Below, piece by piece: positions 49,059 through 60,317 of a DNA stretch of 64,000 nt. Source of the DNA: Diplosphaera chodatii (taxonomy: Eukaryota; Chlorophyta; Trebouxiophyceae; Prasiolales; Stichococcaceae); NCBI GenBank assembly GCA_032358165.1, contig JAALGY010000032.1, positions 3,038,001 to 3,102,000 on the forward strand, read 5' to 3'. The stretch's first letter is position 1. Every line of letters begins with the position of its first letter. Made by a program: the position numbers and the translations under genes. The notes below the pieces were generated by a model. The model was not told the DNA's origin. It did no database searches and saw only the letters and a list, made by a program, of their open reading frames with translations.

Positions 49059-51572
49059 TCAGGCAGTGCCGGCAGGTGTGGTCTGCATGCCTGGCATGGC
49101 TGTGGCAGGAGCGGAAGCCGCAGCCAGGCCTGTGCCATGGCCCATGTGTGAGTCCCAGGTATGGGAACAGCAAGACGGGGATGCAAGCCAGAATGGAACA
49201 TGCAGCTGCAAGACGGAGCTGAGAAGGAGGAACAGCAGGCCCACCTGGTGCAGCTATCCTGGAGGTGGGGTTCCCAGCGGCAGGCTGCTGGGACTGAAGC
49301 TGTGCTGTGCTGCCGGCTGCCCTGCTGACAGTATTTGCAGCAGTCAGTGGCTGCCTGCCGCTGTTGGTCGGAGCGACCTTCTGCTGCGCCGGCAAGGCGA
49401 CGCCGTTCGCCGCTGGGGCTGTGCGGCCAGCTGGCTGCGCTGACGGTATGCCATTTGCCGTGGGACGCTGGCCGCTGGCAGCGCCGCTGCTGGCAGTGGG
49501 TGGCGGCTGCAACGGCGGCGCAGCAGCAGACCCACTGCCACCCGTGCGGGGCTGCTTGGCAGCAGGCGCTGCAGCAGCAGCACCATCCACGCCTGCGCGA
49601 GGGCGCTTGGCGGCGGGGTGCTCGTGGGTGCCGCCGGTGCGTGTGTCATCCGGGGTATGCTCACGGGCGGCTGCACGGTGCGCTGGTGCATACCCTGCAT
49701 TGCAGCATGTTGTTGGCACTGGATTATTTGGATGCTTGGCAAAGTGTCGACTGAGGAAAGGTGAGGAGGCACAGCCCTCACCCCTGAACACAATGCGAAA
49801 GTTGACAGGGGTCAATAACTGGGTGCCACCCGAGAATGAAATTGGCACATCGGTTTGGCAGGTTGGCAGGATGGCACACATTACGCCGCTCACCTGCAGA
49901 CACTGGCGTGCCCGGCGCAGGTGGCACATGCTGTCGGGCCTCGCCGTTCTGCTGGACTGCTTTGCTGGCGTCCACAGCCGGCTTGGGGCCAGCGCCTGCC
50001 TTGCTGGCAGCCCTCTTGCCCGACTTGCCATCCACCGGCATCTGCTGATACAGCTGCATGACCTCCGCGTCAAATGCCTCCAGCTGCTGCTGCGTGGCAC
50101 CAGCGGCCAACTCAAACCTGCGCCAGACAAAACAGCATGGCTTGATTCGGTACTGGCGCAGCTGCTGACGGATAAGAGTGTGTGATGCTCGTGTGCCACT
50201 CGCAACATGAGCAGTCGTACATGTGATTGCTTTATGCTTGAATGCGCACCAAGGCTTGCCGCCCTCCTGCAGGGGCACGTCCGTCTTGGTGACCTTGATC
50301 GCGCTGTACAGCATGCCCGCTGCCAGGAAGTTGGCCGGGTGCCGCAAGCACAGCGTCGTCTCCCAGCTGTCGTTCAGGAAGTTGGCCGCCAGCTGTGGCA
50401 GTGTATCAAAACATGGTAAGCCAAGACAAGGCACACCATGAGATACTGAAGCAGACTGACACTCCAACAGACAGCCGCACGCCTCTAGCAAAGTGGCGAA
50501 CGCATTGCAACAGCATTAGCACATGACAACAACATGCAATCATGAGTGCAATGGCATGACTCGACTCGATGTTGGACTTCATGAGCATACCTGTGAGAGC
50601 TTGGGGCCACCCGGCGTGGTGACCTTGTAGAAGCTGTCCAGCTTGTACTTGGTCGCAAACTGCAGCAGCCTTGCAGTGGGCTGGTCCACCTGGAAGCGGA
50701 ACCCCAGCACATACAGCAGCGCTCGTTCCGCCTGCAGTGCGGCGAAAAGGACTCTTGGATCTCCAGCCGGCATTCTACATAAATATATGCGCAGGACACT
50801 ACTAACGACAGAGTTGAGCAACCACGTTGCGGCTGGAATGCAGAAAGGTGTCAAATGAACAAGCTGATAGCACCAAGCAAAGCTGCTGCCATACCTTGAG
50901 CACGATGTCCCGCAGCCACTCGTACTGCTGCGGATTCGACATCATGGCAAACATCTTGGTGGCCATCTCCTTGTCCTTGCCGTACTTGACCTTGAAGGAC
51001 CAGCCAATGACCTGGTGCAGCTGCGCCTTGCCATGGTTCTCCGACTTGCTCGCGAGGAACACCGCGGCCATGGCCACCAGCATCGGGTCGTTCTGCTGCA
51101 TCGTCTACAGGCAAACGGGAGCGCAGGATGAACAGCAGCACAAGGTCAGGGGGCGAACACCTTAGCACATACTGCAGCTGCCTCAGGGCAAGACGGCTGG
51201 ATCACAGCCGTGCAGGTCAACACCTACTGCAGGGGCTCAAGCAGCTGCATGCGACAGCAGGCAGCGCACCCTGGCGAGGTAGAAGTGGTGGCAGAAGGTG
51301 ATGGCGGAGCAGGCAATGAACTGGCCGAGGTGGGAGTGGCGGCAGATTTCGATGATGAGCTTCACGTACTGCTTCCGCTGCGTGGCCACCTTCTTCAGCG
51401 ACATGCCGGCCCTGACACTGGGGGCCTCCTGCTCGGTCTGCTCCTTGGTGTAGTACCGCGGGCGGAAGAAGTTGGGCTGCTCGGGGCGCGGCGTCTGGTG
51501 CGGGGACATCAGCGGCGACAGCGGCGGCACAGAGCCGCCGCTCGGCAGCCTGGCCGGCCTCGCTGTCGACAT
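49059..51572 (-). CDS. T/K-type cyclin (transcriptional CDK partner)
   Basis: A cyclin of the T/K group, which partners CDK9/CDKC-type kinases that phosphorylate the Pol II C-terminal domain; nuclear. Start MSTARPARLPSGG (ATG 51572). The first cyclin fold begins FFRPRYYTKEQTEQEAPSVR and GMSLKKVATQRKQYVKLI, equivalent to the W/YYxxxEL and SxRxG start of plant CycT, then AITFCHHFYLAR (51275-51310), MLVAMAAVFLASKSENHGKA (51030-51090) and the helix ending YEWLRDIVLK. The second fold has ERALLYVLGFRFQVDQPTAR (50670-50730), YKLDSFYKV, LAANFLNDSWETTLCLRHP (50340-50395) and FLAAGMLYSAIKV. The C-terminal half is low-complexity Ala/Pro/Gln with KRPR-type basic motifs (49230-49710). The final exon follows a 107-nt intron after IAAP and ends MQTTPAGTA. 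Divergent from INCENP. Confidence 0.88.
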
Positions 51573-52678
51573 CGTCAATGTACACAGGGCTTCGCAGGCT
51601 GCACTGGTGCTGCAGTGGCTGTGCTGCCGCCCAGCAGCGTGGATGCTGTCACAGCGAAGCAGCCACGGCGCTGACGTTCACGGCTCTGCGATGGGCTCAC
51701 TAGAGTGCTGCCAGCAGACGCGCACGCCGTGCAGGGAGCGTGCAGGGGAGCTGCCGCAGCAGCGGCAGGCGGAGGGCTGCCCAGCTGAAGGGGGTTGCTG
51801 GTTGGCTGCGCCCGGTGGCAGGGTTGCCACTGCAACATAGGGAGGTTGCTTGAGATGCGTTCGCCACACAGATGCACGATATACGTCGTGCTTAATGCCA
51901 CAGTCATTTGCAAAACAATCGCAGTCCGTTGGCGGATGGCTGAAGCTCCGTTGTTGGCAAGGTATGAGCAGCCTGGCGCTAGCTCCTAGCTATGACCATA
52001 TATTGCCAAGGCACTGGCACTATCAACACACTCCGCTGTTGCTCTTGGGCGCTCTGCAGTGCAGCTGCAGAAGATTGGGACATACAGTGGTCCCCGTGTG
52101 AACGCACGTTGGCAGGGGCAGGACCAGCGTAGGCAGCACTGAGCCGAGCCCGGGTGGCGTTTCAAGGTGCTGCAGCGAACAGCGCGTAGGACCTGCGAAC
52201 TGTGTGGCTCGGCAGGGCCTTTGCTGTGAGGCTGCTGCAGTCACAGCAGCGAGCGGCGGTGCAGCTGGCTTGGTCCAGCACACACGCGCTATGCTCCAGC
52301 AAACGTTGGGGGAAGGAAGAGCAGGACGGACAGTGGCGCCGCGATGCGCCAAAGCACCTTCCAGCAGGCCGCGCTCTGCGTCTGTAGGGTGCTATTGCTA
52401 CTAGGTGTAGTTAGAACTACCCCTAGTGCTACGGGGCGGCTCATCTGCAAAACCCTCGAGCTTTGGTCATGCAACCGAAACGATTATTCCCCCGCCAGTG
52501 ACAGCTGCATGCGGCAACAGGCAGGCGTTTGCACGCGCGCAAGGCATCTCAGCGCTGCACAGCATCCTGCAAGCATCGTGTGATGCATACTGTATACCAC
52601 AGGAGGTCCTGCGGCCCATCGCTTGGCAGATCGATGTTCTGACAGTGCGCTCGACAGCGTCACAGCCCAGTGGCAAGC
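51573..52678. promoter_or_regulatory. Shared promoter region of cyclin and INCENP
   Basis: 1.1 kb between divergent start codons with no supported exon. Several frames are open in the GC-rich part next to the cyclin but lack domains. It contains the near-perfect inverted repeat at 52401-52426, and should hold both promoters and 5' UTRs. Confidence 0.45.
52401..52426. repeat. 12-bp inverted repeat in the cyclin/INCENP promoter region
   Basis: CTAGGTGTAGTT and AACTACCCCTAG flank a 2-nt centre, complementary at 11 of 12 positions. It could be a dyad binding site or a hairpin; no factor can be named. Confidence 0.7.
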
Positions 52679-55600
52679 ATGGCGCGCAATTTCAGCACCG
52701 CCGTCTCCACGCTCACAAGCGTGGCAGATGATCAGCTGAGCAATGCGGACGAGCAGCTCGCCTCCGCGCAAACTTGGCTGCAGGGCCTGGTGGAAACAGC
52801 CCGGCAGGCCATTGCCGAGTGCGGTCCGCCGCCCGCCAAGCGGCAGCGGGCCACGCGCAGCAGTGCAAGAGCCGACAGAGATGGCAAGGTAAGCAGATCA
52901 TCATGCTCACGCATGCTTCAGTGCCCAGTCTGCGTGCGACCCCAGCTGTCGTTCGCTTCTGTTGGGACATGATCGCAAATTGCAGATCGATGCCGGGTGC
53001 ATCATACGTGCTCCGACCTGGTGCGCACAGCATGAAACGGCACATCAGTTGCACAGAACGCGCTTGGGATCGGCTCGTGACCCGATACGGTTGTAACGCT
53101 TGTGCAGGAGAACACTGCACAGCTGCCGCCACTGCCAACCAAGCGCACAGGACCAGCCCGCCGCACACGCCGTGCGGTGCTGCTGGAGACCGTTGCTGAG
53201 GAGGCTGCCGACTTGGAGGCTGCGGAGCTGCCGCAGAATGAGGCCGCCCCCAACGGTATGCTTGGACACAGGGGTCATCAGCGCCTTGCAGCAAAGTATG
53301 GCAGCAGCGGCTCAGAGGCATCGTAGCATCCGTGTCGCAGCGCTCTCCTGATAGCAGCATAAACGAGGCTTCTCATACATGTGCACCTGAAGAACATCTG
53401 CTGAGCAATGTCAACACATGTGCGCAGGGGCGGCAGGACAGCCTGCAGAGTCAGCCCAGCCAGGGGCCACTGCAGCAGCTGAGGAAGCTGCAGCAGGAGT
53501 CCAACATGCAACCACTGACGACACTGAGGTCAGCTCAGAGGCAAGAGAGCCAGCTGCCAAGCCGGCAGCCAAGCAGAGCCGGCCCAAGGGCCGCAAGGCG
53601 GCAGCCTCCAAGAAGGGCGGCCGGCGTGCGAAGGCGCCAGAAGCCGCGGCATCCGCTGAACAGCCTGCTGGCACTGCCGCTGAACAGGCGGCTGAGCAGC
53701 CCTTTGCTGCAGCATCGCCGGCAGCCGCCGACATGCCCGCCGCACATGCTGAAGACGGGGCTGCTGCAATTGCAGCTGCAGCTGACGCAGAGCCCACGCC
53801 GGCGCCAGAGCCAGAGCATGAACTTGCAGCTGCCAAGCTGACGGCACGGCGCACCCGTGGCCAGAGCAAGGCGGCAGGCAGCGCCGCCGGCACGCCAGCC
53901 TCCGGCATCGCCGCGACACCAGCGGTGGCACTGCCGCGGCGCATGACCCGCGCGGCACTGGCCGCCAGCCAGACGCCGGCAGCTGCGCTTCCTGCAGCCT
54001 CAGAGCCGCGTACCACCCGGTCGCACGCCGCCCGCAGCCGCAGCCGCAAGCCCGACCCCACCCCCCTGCCGATCTCCAGCGCCGTGGCTACGCCGGCGTC
54101 TGCTGCTGCAGAGGCCAGCCCCGAGGTGTCCCCTGCAGCTGAGGAACCCCTGCAGGCAGTTGTGCCACACCAGCAGCCGGCTACTGCAACCAGGAGCAGC
54201 AGCCGCAAGCTCGCTGCCACCCCTGCAGCGCCCAGCGCTGCTGTGTCCCCTGCAGAGGCAGCCCCAGGAGCCGGTCCCACATCCGACACAGCCCCTGCAG
54301 CGCCCAGCGGGCAGGTGCAGCACGCTGACAGCCCAGTGCCTCTTGAGTCAGCGCAGGGCGATAACCCCGAGGCTGAGCTGGCAGCTGCCGGCGATGCGCA
54401 AGCCTCAGCACAGGCGTCGCCTGTCGACCAGCAGCCATCAGGAGCACCTGCTGCAGTCCCAGGCGACAACAGGACGTCTGACCTGCCAGCAGCTCCAGCT
54501 CACAGGTCCGCTGATGCATCCATGACACCAGCAGCAGCCAGCCCTGCAGCACAACTGCCGGCCGAGTTGACGCCAGCCATCGCATCGCAGACAATCAGCA
54601 AGTCTGACGGCATGCTGGCTGACGGCAGCATGGCCAACATCAGCCCAACAGCAGCTGGCGTCGAGGAGGCTGTGCAGGCAGCCCAGCAAGCAGCCACTGA
54701 TGAGCCCTGCGCAGCAGGCGACGCTAGTGACCAAAGCGTCACAGCCTTCTGCGAGGAGGTGGTCGCAGAAGCCACAGGCACGCCAGCCACTGCAGCACAG
54801 CCTGTGGTCGTGGCGCTGTCCGAGGCAGCCACCCTCCCGCTGCCGCCCAGCGTGCCCAGGGCACGGGTGGAGATCACCAGCGGCCGCAGCAGCGGTGGCA
54901 CCAGCGGCGGAGCCAGCAGCGCCAGCCACGGCAACGCCAGCAGTGCAGCTGACGCCGTCACCAACAGCGGCAGCACAGAGGACCAGCAGCCTGCTGCAGC
55001 CAGCCAGCCAGACGCGGGACAACTCGAGCAGGAAGAGGCGGCACCCCAGCAGCAGGGCAGCGTGATGTCCAACATCATGTCGGGCTTCCGCTCCTTTGTG
55101 TCCGCCAAGCCGGCGCCCACGGAGCCGATGTTTGCCGCCAAGCGCAAGGATGCCCCCAAGGTTAACCCCCGGCAATTTTTCCTTTGCATTGCATCGAACA
55201 ACCTGATGCCTCTGTTGTCCTACACCTGTGCCAAATGCAGCTGCCCGTCTCGAGCCCCTCCAGAAACGTGTGCTTGCGCCCTTGGCACATCTTCAGCTTC
55301 TGGGATGGCACGGCAGGTGGCGGCGCTGCAGCAGGCGCGGCTGGTCAAGGCAAGGGCTGAGGAGGCGGAGGCTGCCCGCCGTGCCAAGGCCGAGGAGATC
55401 GCCCGCCGCAAGGAGCACGCCCGCCTCGCCAAGGTGCTGACTTGTGCTTGCATCAACTGCGATGGAAGTAGTGCATACTTGAAGGGCCAGACTACAGGCT
55501 GGGCAGGTACCATGCCTCGACCCAGTGCATGACAGTCGTGAGCAATGGAGCACATATGATGATGAGCTGATGTTTTGCCATTACTTTTGCAGGCAAGGGA

Positions 55601-57483
55601 GGAGGAAACCGCCCGGGCTCGTGCTGCTGAGTTGGCGCGGCAGAGGCAGCAGCAGCGGTGCGCACCCTGTACCACAGCATCTCAGCTATCATATGCTTGC
55701 CCTTCCAGTCCGCTGGATCTAGCACTGGCGCTAGGATTTTTGGTTGCTGTGAGCAGGGAAGCTGAGGAGCGGCGTCGCAAGGCGGAGCAGCGTGCAAAAC
55801 GAGCCGATGACGAGAACAAGCGCAAGGTAAACACTGAAAGCGGTCATTGTGTTCCAACATGTGACTCGATTGCAAACTGTGTTGGGCAAGCCCAGCATGA
55901 CCGTGCTCCAGATGCCCTTGACGAGTCTCTTGGCGTCTCACAGGAGGCAGTTCAGCAGGCTGACGAGCGGGAGCGCAAAAGGAAGCAGGATGCAGTCAAA
56001 ATGCAGGTATGCTGCGCCAGCCTCCTGTTGTCAAACTGCTTGCCTGATCCCTGCTGACTACCCTTGCGTCGTGTGAACTGCGATCAGCCACGAAATACCA
56101 ACAATGGCCTCTCACTTGTGGTGACAGGCTGCACAGTCTGACGCCAAGAGGCTCAAGCCATTGGAGCGTCCAGTGCCCTTGGGCGAGCGCCACCCACTGG
56201 CGCCACGCCTGCCCAATGGGGCTTCGCAGCAGCCTAGCAGCTCGACACTGCAGCAGCAGCCGCAGGCCAGCGCCGCTGTGCAGGCGCCGGCGGCCTCTGG
56301 CAGCGGCGGCGGCGGCGGCCTACTGCTGAAGACACTCCAGAAGCCAGCCGAGGCCGGCGGAGCAAAGGGCAGCCAGTCGCACGCTGTGGGAGTTGAGAAG
56401 CACAGCATCAGCTCCACACCCAGCCAGGTGAGAACACTCACTGCACCCTGTGAAAGCGATACGCCGGCACGAGAGAACAATCAGGCAAGGGTAGATTAGG
56501 TTGAAGATGAGTGGCGCCAGGCATATCTGATGGCAGCGTACACTGTTGACCGCAGGCGACGCCCGCCACGATCACCATTGGAGCCACCATCAGCGCCAGC
56601 CAACCTGCAGCACTAGAGAACTCCAGCACTGGCAAGAAGGTGCGGAGAGCATGTGACAAGTGCAGCACTCTTGCTGGTGGTCAGCCTCAGCGCCGAGCCT
56701 CTGCAGCCTCTGGCAGCGCCGCCACCTTTGACTGACGTCATTGTTGCCTTTCCACCACCGCAGGGCATGCTGGCGGCTGCAAAGGAGTTTGTCATGGGCG
56801 CGGTGCGGGCGACACCGCCCGCTGTGCCCGCTGCGGTATCTGCTGCCGTCCGCTCCTATGAGATATCGCCCTACAGGTTCGCACAAACAGTTGCAGCAAG
56901 CACATCAGCACACATCGGGGCAGGTCCTTCTGCGACTTTTGCCACTTCGACTCCGGGACACTGCTGCTCTTGCTGATGACCGACATGTGCATGTGTGTGA
57001 CAGGTCGGACTGCGATGAGTCGGACGATGAGGATGAGCCGCGGAAGCCGGTGCCGGAGTGGGCGCGGGGGCAGGCGCTGTGGGCGCAGCTGCAGGCGCAG
57101 GTCAAGATGGACCCCGACGAGATCTTCCAGCAGCACAAGAAGACGTGCGCGCTCAACGAGGTCTTCGGCCATGCTGGTGCGCCCCCGAACCACACCGTCC
57201 TGTATGCAGAGACTGAATGAAGGACTGGAAAGTGCTGTACCATTCGGTGGCTGTAACAACCTAAGTTGCTAAGCAAACTCAACGCTTTGAGACTTTATGC
57301 ACAGGTGAGCAGCGAGCTGTCCATGCCCAGGAGTTGAGACTTCCGTGTGCTGTACTCGCAGATCCAGTGCGGGCAAAGGCTGCCAAGGATTACAACCGGC
57401 GCACAAGCAGTGGCAACTGGATCGAGGACCGCGTCACCGCAAAGGAGCAGATCACATACAAGAAGCTGATGGGCTACCTATGA
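52679..57483 (+). CDS. INCENP: INCENP, inner centromere protein
   Basis: Chromosomal passenger complex scaffold that activates Aurora kinase at centromeres and the spindle midzone (related to plant WYRD). The protein starts MARNFSTAVSTLTSVADDQL (ATG 52679; the upstream GTG is not used), with a KRQRATRSSARADR basic patch. A single exon of about 1.7 kb (about 53430-55160) encodes an Ala/Pro/Gln-rich spacer with Lys/Arg islands such as KGRKAAASKKGGRRAK. It is followed by exons of highly charged heptad-like sequence (55320-56005: AEEIARRKEHARLAK, REAEERRRKAEQRAKRADDE), a single-alpha-helix or coiled-coil as in INCENP. The decisive IN-box is near the end: SYEISPYR (56855), then SDCDESDDEDEPRKPVPEWA (57001-57060) and DPDEIFQQHKKTCALNEVFG (57112-57170), the Aurora-binding and activating segment. 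The last exon ends KKLMGYL with TGA 57481. Some small junctions remain approximate. Confidence 0.9.
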
Positions 57484-57768
57484 TACTGTATCGCTACATG
57501 AAACTGCAGAGCACAGGGAAGCCCGATCCGCCACTGGCTTGCGCCTCCAGCTGTTGATGCACTGGTTTGACCGTCACACAAACACTTTGCTCCCACACCG
57601 AATCGCACATACGGTCTGGTAGCCAAGTCCGGACTGTGGGGCAATGTTTGCACTGATTTGCAACCCTGGTCTTCTGCTTTGAGCTTTTGTCGGGTTTACT
57701 GCACTGGCTGCTGTTGCAACGGAGGCCAGATGCACAGTCACTCCATATTCTGTCGCAATTTGGGACTG

Positions 57769-59478
57769 TCATGCCGTCACTACAAGACCTTTGGGAGCCG
57801 CTGCCCCATCAGATGTGCTGTCCAAGCTGTCAACCGTGTACACCTGTGCTGCACCCATGCCTGCTGTCCGCACAGCATATGTGAACGTCCAGCCGTGGCA
57901 CGCTGCAGCATGACGACCTGTCCGGTCCACCGCCAGCAGCGCCCCAACATACGCCGGGTACTTGCGCACCATCCGCCGCACCGCCGCCTCCGCCGCTGCC
58001 TGTGGGCTCAGCCCATGCCGCATGCCCTCCACCACCTACATGCCAGCGCTGCCGATGCTAGATGGTCCGTTTACATTTTTGCACATGACCTAGCATATAG
58101 AGCTCAGCACATGTCAGCACAGGCTGGCATGCCATGTGAGGGGTGAGAGCAGGTGAGATGTGCAGGATGATCGAGCATCCTTCACCTGGTGACATTCAAT
58201 CGCGCATCACAGCTCACCTGGTAGCATGGCAAGAAGCGCAGGTGTATATCGCCGTCGCCTGTGGAGCCGCACGCACCCACTGCGCTGTCGGCATAGGCAC
58301 CGCCGCCCGGAACTGCTGCGTCACCCACCCTGCCTGGCACCTGATAGGCAGCACACGGATGTGATTCGTCACTACTTGACAGAAATATGTGGTGCACAGC
58401 ATCAGGTGTGAGGCCAGCCATGAGGCAGCGATCAAACAAGGCTAGTAGGCAAGTGTGACATCACATGTCTGCTCGCCTTGTGGCTGGCGCCATTGCTGCT
58501 GGCGCCTGCCGCAATGTTGCCGGCAGCATCAATGGCGATCATGGCGATAGTGTCGTGGTTGTCCTGCCGCACGTGCTGGCTTCCGCACGGTCGTGCAGCA
58601 TATGCGTGTCTGCTGTGAGCTGATGCAGGCCGGTAGGGACCACAGGAGGTGGTGGCATCAGGGACCACATTTCGCCGGAAATTTGGTTGGCAGCGCTTGC
58701 GCTGCCTGCAGGAAAGCATGCAGGTCCACTCCTGTGGCGCCAAGCAGCAGGGTCCAACAGTGCAGGTGACAACACGTCAGCCAGCTGGCAGCCTGGCGCC
58801 TACCAGTCGCGAAGCTGTGCTGCTGTGTGGGGAGTGGACAGGTTGGCAGCCTTCAGCCCCATCCCCTGCGCAAATGCATCTGCTGCCGGCCCTGCGAGTA
58901 GCGTGTGGCTGCTGTGCTGCATCACCAGGCGAGCTGCTGTGGCCGCCTGCCTGGTGGCCTGCAGCGCTGCCACCGCCCCTGCAGCCATTGCCCCCTGCAG
59001 CATGCTTTGCTCCGACCGCATGTTTGGGTGGACAGCGTTGCACATGAAGCAAGCACAGCACCGTGCTGTACGCACAGCCCTGTGCTAGCTCACCCCATCC
59101 ATGATCATGGCGTCCAATGTGGTGTGGCCTGCCTCGTCAGGCGAGCCTCCGTACCCCACAGTGAAGTCGCACTGCTGCTCCTCGCACACTAGGCAGCCCT
59201 GCAGATGATCCAGTTGCAGAATCAATGAACTTGCAAGGTTGCGGAAGGTGACATGGCGTGCGAGATGTAACATACACCGTCAGCACCTCCTCCACGGCTC
59301 TCAGCGCTGCAGCACCAGCTCCTTCATGATCGTTCAACACCCTCCAAGCAGCCTCTGTTGCGCTTGTGAACGCCCATGTGTTCGCAATGATCGGCAATGC
59401 TGCGGCAGCGCCACCTATCGACAGCATCGCAAATGCAAACACAGCAGTGGTCGCATGAGCTGACGTACGCGGCTCCAT
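57769..59478 (-). CDS. AGA: Aspartylglucosaminidase, N-terminal nucleophile hydrolase
   Basis: Cleaves the GlcNAc-Asn bond during breakdown of N-glycoproteins, acting in the vacuole/lysosome or outside the cell. The start [20 protein letters not shown] (ATG 59478) gives a signal peptide, then [20 protein letters not shown] (59340-59400). Next come [20 protein letters not shown] (59115-59175), [15 protein letters not shown] (58890-58935), [16 protein letters not shown] (58625-58675), and the autoprocessing site and nucleophile in [20 protein letters not shown] (58500-58560). There Asp-Thr is the expected cleavage point and Thr the catalytic residue. [20 protein letters not shown] (58225-58285), the substrate-binding turn, and the C-terminal [17 protein letters not shown] exon follow to TGA 57769. 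All hallmark elements are in order, so the enzyme should be active. Seven exons; most junctions agree with the family alignment. Confidence 0.93.
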
Positions 59479-60315
59479 AGACCGCAACCTTATCAGACGA
59501 TCTGCTGCAAGCCAACTTCATCCTTGCATGGCGCCACAGTCCATGCACATAGATGCATCAGGGCATGAGGCACGTGTGAATGCTGGGACACATCCTGGCA
59601 GATGGTCCTGCTGCTTCTGCAAGTGGTTGCTTGTTTGGCCCCAATGGCTGGAACGACCGTGGGCGAACGCCGATCGAAGCGATCTCAGCCACGTGCGTGT
59701 ACCTTGTTACCAGGATCTCAAGGTGGCCAAGGCCCGCTGACACCAAGATCGGCGGCACCGTCAGAGCTGCTGGCTGTGATAGTCCTGCCTTCATTCAGGT
59801 AACGTTCGGGTGGCTGTTGCCTCCTATCAGTGGTAGCGACTCTGGCATTGGCTGACTGACTTTCCAAATTTAGAACCCCTTTTGTACTGCAACATATGCG
59901 CTCCAGCTTGATGGACCCTTAACACACCATGAGTCGACCTGTCGACTGCAACTGCCACTTGCAGTGCTTCGCTGGCGGCTGTGGGTTTAACGATTGCCGC
60001 TGTGGCGGTGGCTGCTCTTGTGGCTGCGCTGGCGCTGGCTGCTGTGGCTACCATGCCGTTTGGTTTGACTGTTGCTGCTCCTGTGACTGCTATGACGATG
60101 GCTGCTGCGGCGCCTGCTGTCCAGGTGGTCGGACGGCTGCTCACTATACTGCGATTGCGACCAGCAGCGTGATCCAACTCTGTCGCTGGCCGCCCTGCCC
60201 AACATTTGCAGAAGTTATACGACCCTGGGACAGTGTGGGTAACCCTCTGCACGAAGCAGGTCATGCAACCTGAGCCTGGAGAGCTTCGCACACATATGTG
60301 CATATGTGTGCGAAG
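59479..60315. other. Spacer with low-complexity tract
   Basis: Between the AGA start and the stop of the next minus-strand gene. It contains the GCT/GGC-rich tract at about 59985-60115. Minus-strand frames at 59558-59794 and 59827-60303 are open, the latter mainly because of that tract; no domain was recognised, and no gene is called. Confidence 0.4.
59985..60115. repeat. Imperfect GCT/GGC/TGT low-complexity tract
   Basis: Triplets of the GCT/GGC/TGT/GCC kind repeat imperfectly for about 130 bp. They generate Cys/Gly-rich, Ala/Val-rich and Ala/Thr-rich translations in different frames, which is expected for a triplet tract rather than evidence for a protein. Confidence 0.6.
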
Positions 60316-60317
60316 CT
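60282..60317. repeat. 17-bp-arm hairpin at the 3' end of a gene
   Basis: AGCTTCGCACACATATG and CATATGTGTGCGAAGCT are perfect reverse complements separated by TG. The right end overlaps the stop codon (60316-60318) of the minus-strand gene 60316-62820, so the transcript would carry a strong stem-loop immediately after its stop. Confidence 0.9.

Noticed and set aside
49307..50185. Plus-strand open frame of about 290 codons
   Set aside because: Antisense to cyclin C-terminal exons and introns; no domain and runs across real splice sites.
53411..54469. Long minus-strand open frame (over 350 codons)
   Set aside because: Antisense to the GC-rich Ala/Pro-coding INCENP exon; open only because of its composition.
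59929..60273. Plus-strand Cys/Gly-rich open frame resembling a metal-binding or antifreeze-like peptide
   Set aside because: Produced by an imperfect GCT/GGC/TGT triplet tract; other frames of the same tract are equally open and Ala-rich.
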